Assembly: GCA_011037195.1 (NCBI GenBank)
Contig: JAAEAF010003374.1
Span: forward strand, 1-64,000
Direction of reading: 5' to 3'
From: Triatoma infestans
Taxonomy: Eukaryota > Arthropoda > Insecta > Hemiptera > Reduviidae
DNA: 64,000 nt
Under the pieces are notes generated by a model. It did no database searches and was not told the origin of the DNA. It saw nothing but the letters and a program-made list of their open reading frames with translations. Below are positions 33,823-45,087 of this stretch, one piece after another; position 1 is the stretch's first letter, and the number at the start of each line of letters is the position of its first letter. The position numbers and the translations under genes are program-made.

Positions 33823-35276
33823 CAGGGTGAGCAGAGTTATATGCTCCACCCACTTTTTTTTTAAACGGCGGGAAATTTCGAAAAAATAGAAAACACGTAT
33901 TTAATTATTTTTAGTCTAGTTTATTTTCAGTGATTGATCATTTTTTAAACCCCAATATCCCGAGATACAGCATCCACTTTTTTTTTCAAATGGAACATTA
34001 TATTTTTTTTTGTATATTTTTATAGTAATTGAGCCTCTAAAAAAAAAAAAAAAAAAAATTAAAATCGGTTAGGTTTTTCAAAAGTTATGGTAATTTAAAA
34101 TATGAAAAACAAATTTCAGTTTAATGTCAAAATTACCTTCTTTTTTTTTAAGAAGCTCTTCAAACTGGGCACATCAACGGATAGGCAAGCCAAAGCTCTG
34201 GACTCCCACGCTCTGTTTGTAGCAGCACTTAGGTGGCAAAGTCAACATCTAGGCAGGCTAGAGTTATTCGACGTTCCAGATCTTCGACTGAAGCCACGGG
34301 ATTAAGGTTACTGTACACTTTATTTTTTAGATATCCCCACAAAAAATGCACAATTTTATGGACTGATGAATCAAAGTTTCCAACAATGGCCTTCTTAATC
34401 GTTGGAACTTTAGAATATGGCCAGAAGAAAATCCACAAGTTACCTTCGCCACACGCCATCAGGTTGTTTTTTCTACAAACGTTTGGTGTGGAGTTTGAGG
34501 AAACCAACTAATCGGCCCATACTTCTACAGAGGGAACTTAACTGGTGAAAGGTATCTAACTTTTTTAAGAGACATTTTGCTAGTTCTGCTTGAAGATGTT
34601 CCTCTAAAACGTCGGTGGATATGTATTTTCAACAAGATGGTTGCCCGGCACATAATGCGAGAGTTATTCGATGTTACCTGCAGAGAAATTTCCACGAAAA
34701 GTGGTTAGGAACTCATGGTCCGATCCAATGGCCACCTCGACTCCGGACCCCAATGGACTATTTTTTGTGGGGATATCTAAAAAATAAAGTGTACAGTAAC
34801 CTTAATCCCGTGGCTTCAGTCGAAGATCTGGAACGTCGAATAACTCTAGCCTGCCTAGATCTTGACTTTGCACAAGTGCTGCTACAAACAGAGCGTGGGA
34901 GTCCAGAGCTTTGGCTTGCCTATCCGTTGATGGTGCCCAGTTTGAAGAGCTTCTTAAAGAAAAAATAAGGTAATTTTGACATTAAACTGAAATTTGTTTT
35001 TCATATTTTAAATTACCATAACTTTTGAAAAACCTAACCGATTTTAATTTTTTTTTTTTAGAGGCTCAAGTACTATAAAAATATGCAAAAAAAATATAAT
35101 GTTCCATTTGAAAAAAAAAAGTTGGATGCTGTATCTCGGGATATTGGGGTTTAAAAAAATGGATCAATCACTGAAAATGAACTAGACTAAAAATGATTAA
35201 AAACGTGTTTTCTATTTTTTCGAAATTTCCCGCCGTTAAAAAAAAGTGGGAGGAGCATATAACTCTGGTCACCCTA
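33823..35276 (+). mobile_element. Fold-back mariner-like element with about 0.52-kb inverted arms
   Basis: Ends read CAGGGTGAGCAGAGTTATAT (left) and the complement of AGGGTGACCAGAGTTATAT (right), flanked by TA as expected of Tc1/mariner insertion. Left arm 33823-34347 and right arm 34760-35276 are long near-perfect inverted copies. Each includes the 3' end of the transposase gene, so the coding end is present on both strands. The 412-bp centre holds the middle of the gene. The N-terminal half of the gene is replaced by the inverted copy, so the element is non-autonomous. Confidence 0.85.
34348..34968 (+). pseudogene. Mariner-like transposase, N-truncated and frameshifted
   Basis: DDE transposase of the IS630/Tc1/mariner superfamily. 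ILWTDESKF at about 34350 holds the first catalytic Asp. After stops and frame changes, DMYFQQDGCPAHNARVIRC (about 34615-34672) holds the second. TPMDYFLWGYLKNKVY near 34750-34800 holds the third. The spacing between the last two Asp is 39 residues, which I read directly. The C-terminal 117 codons (34615-34968) are open to a stop. The N-terminal helix-turn-helix domain is missing. It is related to the remnant at 28742. Confidence 0.8.
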
Positions 35277-36088
35277 TATAAGTATGCATGTATGTGAACA
35301 GCATAGTTCAAAAACGAAAAACCGTAGAAAGTTGAAATTTGATGTTCCGTTTAGGTATCACCATGGGATCTGACGGTACGTTATCTGTCAAAATTCCTCA
35401 ACCGGAAGGACCACTTTACCATTAGTTTTTTCACTTTTTTTCGTTTTTCCTAAAAATGGCTCCAACGTTTTTCTTTAAACTTACCATATAAACTACACAT
35501 GCAAAGAGCTACAACTTTTATCTGAAACGTTTCTCTGGGAAAATTCATTTAAGGGCAATTATGCGGGAGGGATGGGGTTTAGTTTCCATCTAAAGTGCTA
35601 TTTCAGTTTATTAGACAATTCTGTCATCTGAATAATGTTAATTAGAATTGAATATGTTGTTGAAATTCCGTGTTTGAAAAAAATCGGAAAACCGGAAATG
35701 CGTTTACTTTACCATTTTACTAAATGTTTTTTTCACTTTTTCACGATTTTCTCAAAAATGGTTCTGCCGATTTTGTTAAAACATCATATATAAACTAAAC
35801 ATACAAAGATCTACAACTTGGAAAATCTATTTAAGGGCACTTTTAGTGGTGGGGTGGGGTTATGTTTTTCTCTAAAGTGCTATCATATTTGATTTTGCAA
35901 TTCTATCATCCAAACAAAATTAATTAGAAATAAATAGATGGCCAAAATTCGGAGTTTCAAGAAAATTAGTATACGGAAGTGTGCTTTTACTGAACATTTT
36001 TCGACGAATTTCGTTAAATTTGGTATAAAAACTATAAAATTTGTCAGTTATAATTATGAATGTTGTGTGAGTGTTTCACACCAGATTT

Positions 36089-39000
36089 TTTTTAAAAAGG
36101 ATGATATTCGCCTGGTATAATTAGAAATTCTTGCTATAAAAACATTGGAAGTTAATGTTTCAGGTGACAATGAGTATTTAACAAAAAGGATGGTAGTTTG
36201 AGGTTTGGTTAAAGGTTAGAGGATAATTAGCTTCACAGGCAGTGTTACCAACCACACCCACAGGGAGCTCTCTGGATTGAAGAGCTCTCTGTATGTCTCA
36301 TTTATACCTCACTTTCTCGTCACCTCTATTATCAACATCACCTAATTCTGCCAGCAATTACTGCAAATTGGTCTACTATTACAAATACCAGCACATCTCA
36401 CTTCTAACTTTAAATACACACACACAAACACACATACACCACGAGAACAGGACTCATAATGTAAATTCCGTCATGTCTCTGGGCTGACTGGTAAGGGATC
36501 TATAGAGCTAGTGCCATCAATATAATAGCCTATACCATCATTACATCCGAATATTGCATATTCTACTACTTTATCTGTTCTATTACCTTACTTATTTCAA
36601 TTGGGAGATATTTTGTGGTATTTTATTATTATCGTTTATAGGTTTTTATTATTTATATATAAAATGGTTTTATTATCAATATTTAATATTTATTCACCAT
36701 ATAATATTATCTTAATTGTTTTTACATTCTCTTACTGTTGTGAGAGTAGTCTTTTTTTTTTTCCTTAAAGGACCTTGGGCATCACAATCATTTTCTCTGT
36801 CACTCATTTCTATCGTGGAGTCTGCCTCCATCTTTATATACCCTCCTTTCTGGCAGACTTATATTCAGTGCACTCTTCTTGTTCCAAGCATTACAGCAAA
36901 TGTTTTGGGTTTCGCTTTTCCTGTTATAATCCCCAAGCCATCTCATTCATCCTTTTTTGTTTTTTCATGAAGGAGACCGATCTAGCTCATTATAAAGATT
37001 CTTTGACTTCTAATTGCTTCTTATCCTCTATTTCTGATAATTCTGAGCTCGTTCTGTGTCCATATAAGAGTCTAAATATTTTCCTTTATTTTCAATGAAT
37101 TGTGCATCGTTTCCTCTTTAGTTAGTACCTGATTTTGACAGTGACCCTGGGTCTAACTGTGTGCTATATTTAAGAATTTAAGTTATAATTATGAAAACCC
37201 ACTTTTCCTTTGGTTAATGTAATATTTTTACATACACAGAGAATCTTGTAATTTCTATGATAACTGAATTCGATAATTTGACTTGATTGCAATATTTCTT
37301 GTTGAAGAATTAAGTAAAAAATGTTTAAGAACTGTACTGTTCCATGCTTTTTGTATTTTTAAATGAAGATGAGAACGAAAATATATTTAGCGCTTTCTTA
37401 AACTCCTTAAACTGGGGAAATAATTCTGAAAAATTATTGTGTGTAATTTATTTATGATGAATGTAAAAATGCAAGTATAACAAAATACCGAAAAATAAGT
37501 AAATTTTGCAAAGTAGAGCCACAGTGTCAATTTTATTTATATGTTAACACTTCTGAAAACACTCATAGTTAATTTGAGATACTCATTGCCAATAAAGAAC
37601 CATACAGATTACAAGGAAGCTCATTAATTAATATATTTTATGCACAGTATACATGAACAAAGTCAAACATCAATGCAAAACATTAATAGACACAGTTCTT
37701 TTTTTTTCTCACATCACACACGGTACACTACTACAATAAACGTTACTTCTTATTCTAGCAATATAAATCGATTGTTAAAATTTTTATATTTTTCAATATG
37801 ATTTATATTTTAATGATTATTTAACATACAGTTTGCAGGTTTAGAGATTCTGTATTAAAACCAACCGACATACTGGTAAATAAAATAAATAACATATTTT
37901 ATATGTTTAAGAGCCTTTTGATATTTTGCTGTATAAAATAGTTTGAATCTATGATTGAATAACTAGGAATTCTTTAGAAGATATTTACTAAAGTTTAAAA
38001 GTCGCCAGTCAGAGGAGGAAATCTTTTAATATCATGTTAGTGGTTTGAGCAGGAAACATTATTTAATCTAAGATATAAATACCAAAATATATATGCTTTC
38101 ATTGCGCCAATTTGTAACAGCCTAGAAATTTTATTTGTATTCTATATAGTTAATAATGGATTTTTAATATATTTAAATTTGCAATAATATTTAAATTCAA
38201 ATGAAAGCATAAATACATTAGTTTCAATCTATTTAAACTAGTGATACTGATTTGTTTCATTGATCCAGTATTAAAACATAATAAAATCCAAGATTTTACC
38301 CACCAGAGAATCTAAGATCATCAAATCCATATAAAGTTTTACAATCTTAGATTGTCTTTTTTCTTAAAAAAGTCGAACATTATAATCGCCTTGTTTTATA
38401 TCAACTCGTATCCTGATCAGCTTCAAGAAGTTTTGCCAATCGTTTCTTTTTTTTAGACTTGTTTAGGGAACGATCTAAAAAGTCACAACCACTGCACTAG
38501 TTTCGTAGTGCGATTTTTTCCATATCTTTTTCTTGACATACCTAACAGCAACCAGTTTAACCGGCTGCGGCTATATTGCTTTTCTAGGCGCAGCAATATT
38601 TATCGTCCCAAAGTCCAGTTACAATTTGAATCATTGTCTAGTATCTGTTCCGTTCTATCTTACACCGCCTAAGCCACTTCCCAATCAGCTCTTCAGTGTA
38701 ATATTTGCTTTCCACAGTCGAAAACTGTCTGCTTTTAAGAACTGAACTGCCTACTATCCTACGTTGGTTAGTTTGAAAACACTATTGATAGGGAACAATG
38801 ACTTCTCGCCACTCTTTAATAAAAAAGTAATCACCACTTTAAAATGTAATGATAATTAAAATAACAAAGAGTCGTTATAAATTAAATAATTTAAAGCTTT
38901 GAATACGTTTCTTAGATTATTTAAATAATCTCTCTTAAAAGCCTTGCACGAAGTGTTTTTCATAGATGAGTTATGAGTCTGCATTAAAGGCCTTAGCCCA

Positions 39001-39575
39001 AGAGTTTGCTTTAGACAGAAAAGTGGATACTTTCTGTTCAGAATTAATGTCACGCACTATTGTGACTGACTGCTGATTGTTTGAAAGAAGTTATTTTTGA
39101 TGGAAACTTCGTCATTTTGAATTCAGCATTTCCAATGATCTTTAAAACAATAGTGATACGGATGTTAATCCGCATTGGTCAGATAGAAGAAAAAGAAACA
39201 AGCATAACGCATACAATTTCAAATTTTGTGTAGGATTGCGAGCCAGCCTAAATAAAAAAATATGTCATACCTTACATTGCGATTGGTTCCTTGAAACTTC
39301 ATTCTAGACTTACAATAATGGTATTGCTGTAATAAGTCACGTTAAAGGCTAATCTTTTACTCATTAATTATTATGATATTTTTTTGGAGTTGAATGGATT
39401 CTGAGAAAGGGTTATTGTCTAAGAAGAAGAGGCTGAACGAATTGTACTGGTACTTCCAGAAATCAGTTAATGCTGAATTAAACATCTCATGCATTGGACA
39501 GGACTTTGTCAAGAGTAGAACCAGAATCATAGTTTCAATAAAGTTCTGTCTAGTTTTATAAATATATTTTTTCTT
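36089..39575. other. 3.5-kb stretch without recognised features
   Basis: AT-rich. It contains a CA-rich block near 36415-36440, pyrimidine-rich sequence near 36720-36960 and scattered palindromes. Frames of 60-107 codons (e.g. 36716-37098) show no motif I recognise. A weak RepA-like 5' terminus may lie at 37232-37320. This is the longest part of the window free of identified transposons and could hold host intron or intergenic DNA. Confidence 0.4.
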
Positions 39576-39746
39576 CCTACGCCCACCGTTGCATACACGG
39601 TGGGTATTGGGCTCTTGCTGCCCAATATCTATGAACCAATATGTCCTGGGGGTTCTGTTGAATGTCATGGAGTGCTGGACATTGCAATAAATGCTGCGCA
39701 TCCATTTCATCCAAATGACATAACGAGCATAAAGGCGAATTGACAA
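39576..39746 (-). pseudogene. LINE polyprotein zinc-knuckle fragment
   Basis: On the minus strand NSPLCSLCHLDEMDAQHLLQ then CPALHDIQ, followed by HRYWAARAQYP: a CxxC...H...C knuckle typical of the end of LINE polyproteins. Only about 170 bp survives. The long minus-strand frame around it is in a different frame. Confidence 0.6.
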
Positions 39747-40140
39747 CCTTTTTTTTTTTTAAGGTTTATTTAGGTAGTCGTAGCCCGTTATTAGCCTAAA
39801 AAGTACCACTGTTTATCTCCGCGTCAAATTTAGGGGGTTTTGTCCTTCCTTTATCTCAGGAGCTCCCTTTCTTCTTCGTGCGAATTCTTCGTGCTTCATG
39901 TTCTCTTTAATCTTCATGGGAGTAGCAAACACGTTCGTTACAATGCCGGATCCATCGACAAACTAATGCAGAATGGTGTGCAAGTTCACAGCTCCGTGCT
40001 TAAAGACTTCTCTGCCATTTCATATGTACATCTTGAATAAACCGTTATTAGTGAACAACAGTGAAGTTTGTTGTGGTGGTTGGTTCCGCAGAGCTGGAAA
40101 GCATCAGAGACATTTTCCGTGGTAGCCTGCTTCATTTTGT

Positions 40141-40178
40141 GGTCATCGACCGGTTTCGGGCGTTCGCCCATCTTCAGG
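40141..40178 (-). ncRNA. Hammerhead-like motif, left arm
   Basis: CTGAAGA, hairpin GGGC-GAAC-GCCC, GAAA, then the palindrome ACCGGT and C. A palindromic stem III with no loop is the form expected to cleave as a dimer. The adjacent GTC would be the cleavage triplet. Confidence 0.5.
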
Positions 40179-40262
40179 ATGCGTTTTTCAGACAATGTGA
40201 GAACACAGACTCGTATAGAGTAACTTAGCTTCACACTAACTCATTTTCATTAGTCTTATTTA

Positions 40263-40360
40263 TATATGTTTCATTAGTCTTATTTATTGAATGGTAATTT
40301 TGATTCATAGGCATCAATTCATAAATGATGGATTGAATTCATGTAAATACATGAGTTTAT
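40263..40360 (+). repeat. 98-bp repeat, copy 1 (fold-back loop)
   Basis: Forms most of the loop between the arms of the Penelope-type insert. It is identical over all 98 bases to 41224-41321. It begins TATATGTTTCATTAGTC and ends ACATGAGTTTAT. Confidence 0.85.
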
Positions 40361-40436
40361 TCACTACCACAATCAGTTAGTGTGAAGCTAAGTTACTCTA
40401 TACGAGTCGTGTTCTCACACTGTCTGAAAAACGCAT

Positions 40437-40474
40437 CCTGAAGTTGGGCGAACGCCCGAAACCGGTCGATGACC
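40437..40474 (+). ncRNA. Hammerhead-like motif, right arm
   Basis: Same motif as the left arm in opposite orientation, but with CTGAAGT in place of CTGAAGA, which breaks the conserved CUGANGA box. The hairpin and GAAACCGGTC are intact. Confidence 0.4.
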
Positions 40475-41154
40475 ACAAAATGAAGCAGGCTACCACGGAA
40501 AATGTCTCTGAAACAGTGAAGTTTTCAACCGCTGCAGCTGTAAATGCTTGATAGTAAAGGAACCTCGATCTTTTTTAAATTCAGCGGATACGTTAGAATG
40601 GACTTTATCACCAAAGGCATGATGTAAGCGTTGGAAACAGTGATCCACATTCAGGTCCTACTTTAAAGTCGTAAAACACTCATTAGCTGTAAAACACACT
40701 CTGTTAAGTTCAGCAGCTTTTCAGAATTAAAAAATTATTTCACTACCACACTCAGTAATTAAATAAAATTAATTGATGTGAAATAGTTATTATTAGATAA
40801 CAGCACTAATAAAACAATTAGAACAATGTTGGATTTACTACAATTGGATTTTTTCATTTTCAAAACTTTCCGAGTGACCATCGTAAACTTATTATTATTA
40901 TTATTTTTTTTTGTGGAATTGTTTTATGTATAATGAATAGTTAATTAATAATTAAAACTTATTAATTAACTAATTATGAGCTTATATACTTCTTTTGTTT
41001 GAAGAAGAATCTTGTGTTAATTTTCTCAGGGAACATAGTAATGTAAACAACAAAAATCCATGTTAAATGTAAAATAATGGCTATACAAATATTTAATATG
41101 TATATATATTTGGTGGTTATTTCAGCCGCACACATTGTATATATATATATATAT

Positions 41155-41218
41155 AGTAGTGGGGAAGGAGGGGGTGTGACTCCCTCCCAATATGTGGTTT
41201 ACCGCGTTCACCACTACT
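41155..41218. other. GC-rich nested hairpin
   Basis: Perfect outer stem AGTAGTGG (41155-41162) with CCACTACT (41211-41218), and inner stem GGAGGG (41167-41172) with CCCTCC (41182-41187). Flanked by a TA microsatellite on the left and the 98-bp repeat on the right. Function unknown. Confidence 0.5.
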
Positions 41219-41223
41219 CTGGT

Positions 41224-41321
41224 TATATGTTTCATTAGTCTTATTTATTGAATGGTAATTTTGATTCATAGGCATCAATTCATAAATGATGGATTGAATT
41301 CATGTAAATACATGAGTTTAT
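41224..41321 (+). repeat. 98-bp repeat, copy 2
   Basis: Perfect copy of 40263-40360. It lies about 400 bp from a degenerate third copy of the hammerhead-bearing arm (41727-41768). Confidence 0.85.
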
Positions 41322-41699
41322 CAAATTTCAACACTAACACAAGAAGATTTGCTATAAACAAACAAAAAAGAAAACCTAATAATAGACTACCCTTAAGATT
41401 CTAGTAATTTTTTTTTTAACTTTAATGAAAGGTAAGATTTTTACTTTCTGCTACTGTTGTTGGAGGGGGGCGATATTATTCAAATAACAGTTTTCTTTAA
41501 TTTTATATTTATTTATATATGCCTTTCATTTTTATTTAAAAAACTTGTTAAAAAAAAAAAAATTATTGTAAATAGATCTGGAAGTGCAGCAACGTTAGGC
41601 TCCCCCCGCCTCTCCACCGGTATTGATTTGGAATATTCTTTTTATTCTTTGGATGATTAGGTCTGCAGTGCCACATAAAACATTGAAAGATTAGAGATG

Positions 41700-41775
41700 T
41701 TTGTCGAAATAGCCTGAATTATTTTGTTATCATCGACCGGTTTCTGGCATTTCCTCATCTTCTTAGAATATCTTA
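41700..41775 (-). mobile_element. Degraded Penelope-type arm
   Basis: The AGCCTGAATTATTTTGTTAT block followed by CATCGACCGGTTTC and CCTCATCTTCTTAG matches the left arm at 40126-40178 with substitutions. In the motif, CTGAAGA has become CTAAGAA and the hairpin is weakened, so it is probably inactive. Confidence 0.55.
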
Positions 41776-42004
41776 ATAATAATTATTTTTGTAGATTAAG
41801 TAATGTAGATTAAGTTTGAGTTGAATTAATCATAACTGGGTCAAAGAGAAACCGCAGAAATCTCGGTGTATGGATAAATCATACTATATTTGAGAATGAT
41901 ATATAATAATTGAAGAATGATGGCAAGTAAACGCTTTTTGCAATGAGATTTTGGATTAATTGGAGATCAATTACAACGAGTTCCGGTGAGTATTTTATCA
42001 ATTT

Positions 42005-42845
42005 CTTCTTCTTCTTCTTGACCTCATCTACCTTGGGGTGTAGAGGTTTGACAAAAGTAGCGCCATCTGTCTCTATCTAGGGACAATTTTTTTTTGGACT
42101 CTACCCATCCTACTCCTCGTCCGCTGGTTCCTCAGTTATATTATCCAGCCAACTTATCCTTCTTCTTCCCCTGGATCGCCTGCCAGAAATCCTAGCTTCC
42201 ATCGCCTTCCTAGGAAACCGATCTTCCTCCATCCTGCTTACATGGCCGAATCACCTCAGTTGCGCTCTCTCAAATATTTGATCGAGTGGTTCGCATTTTA
42301 ACGTGGTTCTAATCGTAGTGTTTCTGTTTCGGTTTCTCCTAGTCTTAACGTCAACATTCCGAAGAAACTTCATCTCAGTAGCCTGCAGGCGACTATGATC
42401 AGATTCCTTTATGAACCATGATTCGCCTCTGTAGCGGACACGAATGTGAAGCGGTACACTGCCATTTTTGTGTCCTTGGCTACTTCTTTCTTGCTGAGGA
42501 ACTTTCTAGTGATTTAATTTCCTGCTTTAACCTTCCGCTCTTGCTAATCGACACTTCTAGGTATTTGAAACTGGGTACCTGCTAGATTTCTCTATCATTT
42601 ATTGTTGCCCGCATCCTTTTTCCGTCCTTGAAACTACCATGCACGTGGTTTTGTGCCGATGCTGATGATCATATTAACTTTTTTTAAAAGCTCCTCTGCC
42701 CATACATTCAAATTTTCTTGGAGCCTTTCTTCGCTCTCCGCCACCAATACCAGGTCATCCGCGAACTCGAGTGCGGAAATTATAATTGGTTGCAGCTTCC
42801 AGTACCCCCGAAGAGCATCGCACGAGTTCTCCTCTTGCATTGCTT
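42005..42845 (-). pseudogene. RTE-like LINE 3' part with YADD-type motif
   Basis: Minus strand. ALEFADDLVLVAESEERLQE (about 42713-42772) contains the FADD catalytic box of reverse transcriptase. Further on, after frameshifts, come QIFERAQLR, a stop in place of Trp, FGHVSRMEEDRFPRKAMEAR near 42200, and GRRSRGRRRISWLDNI near 42150. The coding ends with LDRDRWRYFCQTSTPQGR at about 42035. The 3' end is a GAA microsatellite (TTC on plus, 42003-42018), as usual for this LINE type. 5'-truncated at about 42845. Confidence 0.75.
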
Positions 42846-43082
42846 TATTACATCATCAAGGAGGGCAAGAAAATAAATCAATATTTGTCAATTTCGAAGG
42901 GATAATAAAGGTTGGGGACAATGTACTAGAAATAATTAGACTCATACAGTTCCTAGGGCAGTTACTAGTCACGAGAAATGACTGCAATGAAGAAACAAGA
43001 TGACGATGTGCATTAGTTTGTTAGGCCCTTCTAAAATACAAATACATTATTTTCTTTCCAGAGTTGCTGTAGAAGTGAAAAA

Positions 43083-43345
43083 AATCTGGTATATAACACT
43101 CACACGACTTTCTCTCACTCCAGTTTACAAGATTAAAGTCACAAATTTTCTTCAAAAATAATTATTTACCAAATGTTTGCTTGTCGTCAGTTTTATATCA
43201 ACTGGAAAATGTAAACGTACTAAATTGACTTTTTTGAGGAAACCATACACTCCTCCTCCCCAAAAACTTCTATAGCCATTAGAAAATGTGCAGTTTGAAA
43301 AATGAAGTGAAACTCCGAGAAAAGTGACGTTACGTCTCATTTTTA
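43083..43345 (-). repeat. RepA 3' partial copy
   Basis: AATCTGGTATATAACACTCA and CGACTTTCTCTCACTCCAG at the left, fading after CTCCTCCTCCCC near 43255. Confidence 0.65.
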
Positions 43346-44535
43346 GATTAAATTAAATTCATTTTGAATTGGCAATCACAATACATAGCGAGCGCCTAAA
43401 ACAAAGACAAAAGAATACAAATTAATTAATTTACGACAAACTTAACGGATGTATAATATAAATAATAAAATAACTGGCCCCACAAAACACTGGGATTGGT
43501 GGGAGTAAGGAGAAATACTAAATTTACAAACAAAATTGACAAAATAAATCGGTTAATGAGATGTGGAGGCAAAAATTCAATAAAAAAAATTTGCATTATT
43601 TTAATATGCAATAAGGATTCATCCAAAAAATTTTGTAATACAATTATTGATTCCATTTCAATGATACTGAATTGAAAATAACATAGATATTTTCTATAGA
43701 TATCTCAATAAACGAATGAGATGATTATCACTATATTGTATTAAAGATATTTTGGGGCCTTACTTTTAGGTTATAAGAAAAGCATGAAAGAATAGTAGAG
43801 ACTCGCCTGGTCAGGAAATTGTGCCTATCTTTTAAAAACAAATGGTTGGATGTAGTTCAGTGGTAATAAGGTGGCGGATATGGAGCAAAAGAAAAACCTA
43901 TTCTTTTCTGGCCGATTAGTCTTTAATAGATGATAACAACGGTTAGTTTCCTTCTGCTGTACACATTTCTTTTATAAATGGTATTATATAATAGTTTCGT
44001 TTATGTTATTTTAGTTTATTTTTTTTAATATATATTTATGTATTGTGTTCTTGAACTGTAATAATCTTCGATATTTTGTTAATAGCTGTAACAGCTGGTC
44101 TTCTTTTTAATGATTGTTTTATGAGATTCGAAACCAAGGGTATTGAATCCACTGATAAGAATGGAATGGTTAAAGGAATGGTTTAAATTGAGAACTCAGT
44201 GCTAGATGCTAGTTTGTGTGGGAAGTAGCTGTGCAACGAAATCCTCTCAAATGTCTTCTTTTTGGGTCTCTAAAATGACAGTATTTGGTACAAGAATAAT
44301 TTAAAAAATTAATATAATACATATATATATATTTGTTTAGGTGTGTTCAACCAATTGTTTATTACAAGTAACTTGAATATACAACTTAAATTTACAGAAT
44401 TAAATACACATATTAATAATAATAATGTAATAAATATGAATGGGAAAAAAAAATAAATAAAATACATGAACAAAAAATTACTTCTAAAATTAAAAAAAAT
44501 AAATGAAAGCAGAAATTTTGTTTTAGCTTAATTTA
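43346..44535. other. AT-rich stretch, nothing recognised
   Basis: No coding, SINE or LINE signal that I can support. Confidence 0.5.
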
Positions 44536-44547
44536 ATAATTAAATAA

Positions 44548-44793
44548 GGGAAGGGATAGTAATAGCTTAGTGGTAGCGCGCTGGGCCAGCAACGCGGAGA
44601 TCACGGGTTCCAATCCAGCCGTGCTACCCTTAGATTTTCTCTTCCTAGGAGCCCCTACAGCTCACTGCCCGGTTATAGACAGTGTATCTGTATAGAGAGA
44701 ATACTGTCCAGATGCCGGCAGTGCACTGAGAAGGCTCCGGGCGCAAATGACCATAGATGTTGAGACGCCTTAAATAAAAAAATAAAATAAAAT
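44548..44793 (+). mobile_element. tRNA-derived SINE, family 1, with 12-bp target duplication
   Basis: ATAATTAAATAA flanks it at 44536-44547 and 44794-44805. The head GGGAAGGGATAGTAATAGC has A box TAGCTTAGTGG and a B box mutated to GGTTCCAATCC (consensus GGTTCGANTCC). The body ends CTTAAATAAAAAAATAAAAT. The mutated B box suggests it is no longer a good Pol III template. Confidence 0.9.
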
Positions 44794-45087
44794 ATAATTA
44801 AATAAATGAACGAATAACAATAACTGCCCTAGTCTTAGATGTTATGTAAACTTTATGCTTAAGTAATCTGTTGGTTTAAGACAAAGGCTCTTAAATTTTA
44901 AATCCTTCGAGACAAAATAAACGACATTATTAATGTTATCTAAATTAAAAATTTCTACTAAATTGTTATTATTAGAATATAATTAGGTTTACTAGTCATG
45001 GCTATTCTGATCAGTTCCCCTAGGGACGTCAAGGCAGCAAATTAAATGCCTGTTTTCTCAGATTTGATTAGTATAAGGAGTTTAAAA

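Larger units (their letters stand above)
33690..36088 (+). repeat. RepA, full-length copy split by a mariner-like insert
   Basis: The 5' end, TTTACTTACTCCTAGTATGAG and TTTTCACCGGAAATAACCG, runs to the microsatellite at 33822. The copy resumes at 35277 with GTATGCATGTATGTGAACAG. Monomers begin near 35402, 35693 and 35972, and it ends with GTGTTTCACACCAGA at about 36088. Confidence 0.85.
40057..40524. mobile_element. Penelope-type inverted insert with 13-bp target duplication
   Basis: AACAGTGAAGTTT at 40057-40069 and 40512-40524 brackets a 442-bp insert. Within it, arms 40104-40241 and 40375-40511 are near-identical inverted repeats, and a 34-bp unpaired lead-in (40070-40103) lies on one side only. 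Each arm holds the motif CTGAAG(A/T)TGGGCGAACGCCC followed by GAAACCGGTCG. A one-sided extra piece, inverted terminal repeats and a target duplication of this size are described for Penelope-like elements. No coding remains. Confidence 0.75.

Noticed and set aside
36716..37098. 84- and 107-codon plus frames
   Set aside because: No motif, no codon-level support, and overlapping alternatives in two frames.
37232..37320. Possible RepA 5' end (minus)
   Set aside because: Order of blocks is suggestive but divergence is too great to call with confidence.
38400..38760. Possible transposon coding on the minus strand
   Set aside because: Lysine-rich translations were suggestive but no family block could be identified.
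41435..41470. Possible RepA 5' terminus
   Set aside because: ACTTTCTGCTACTGTTG is a short imperfect match with nothing RepA-like following.
44548..44640. Functional tRNA gene in the SINE head
   Set aside because: A and B boxes are present, but the sequence continues into a conserved SINE body with flanking target duplications and does not fold to a clear tRNA acceptor stem.
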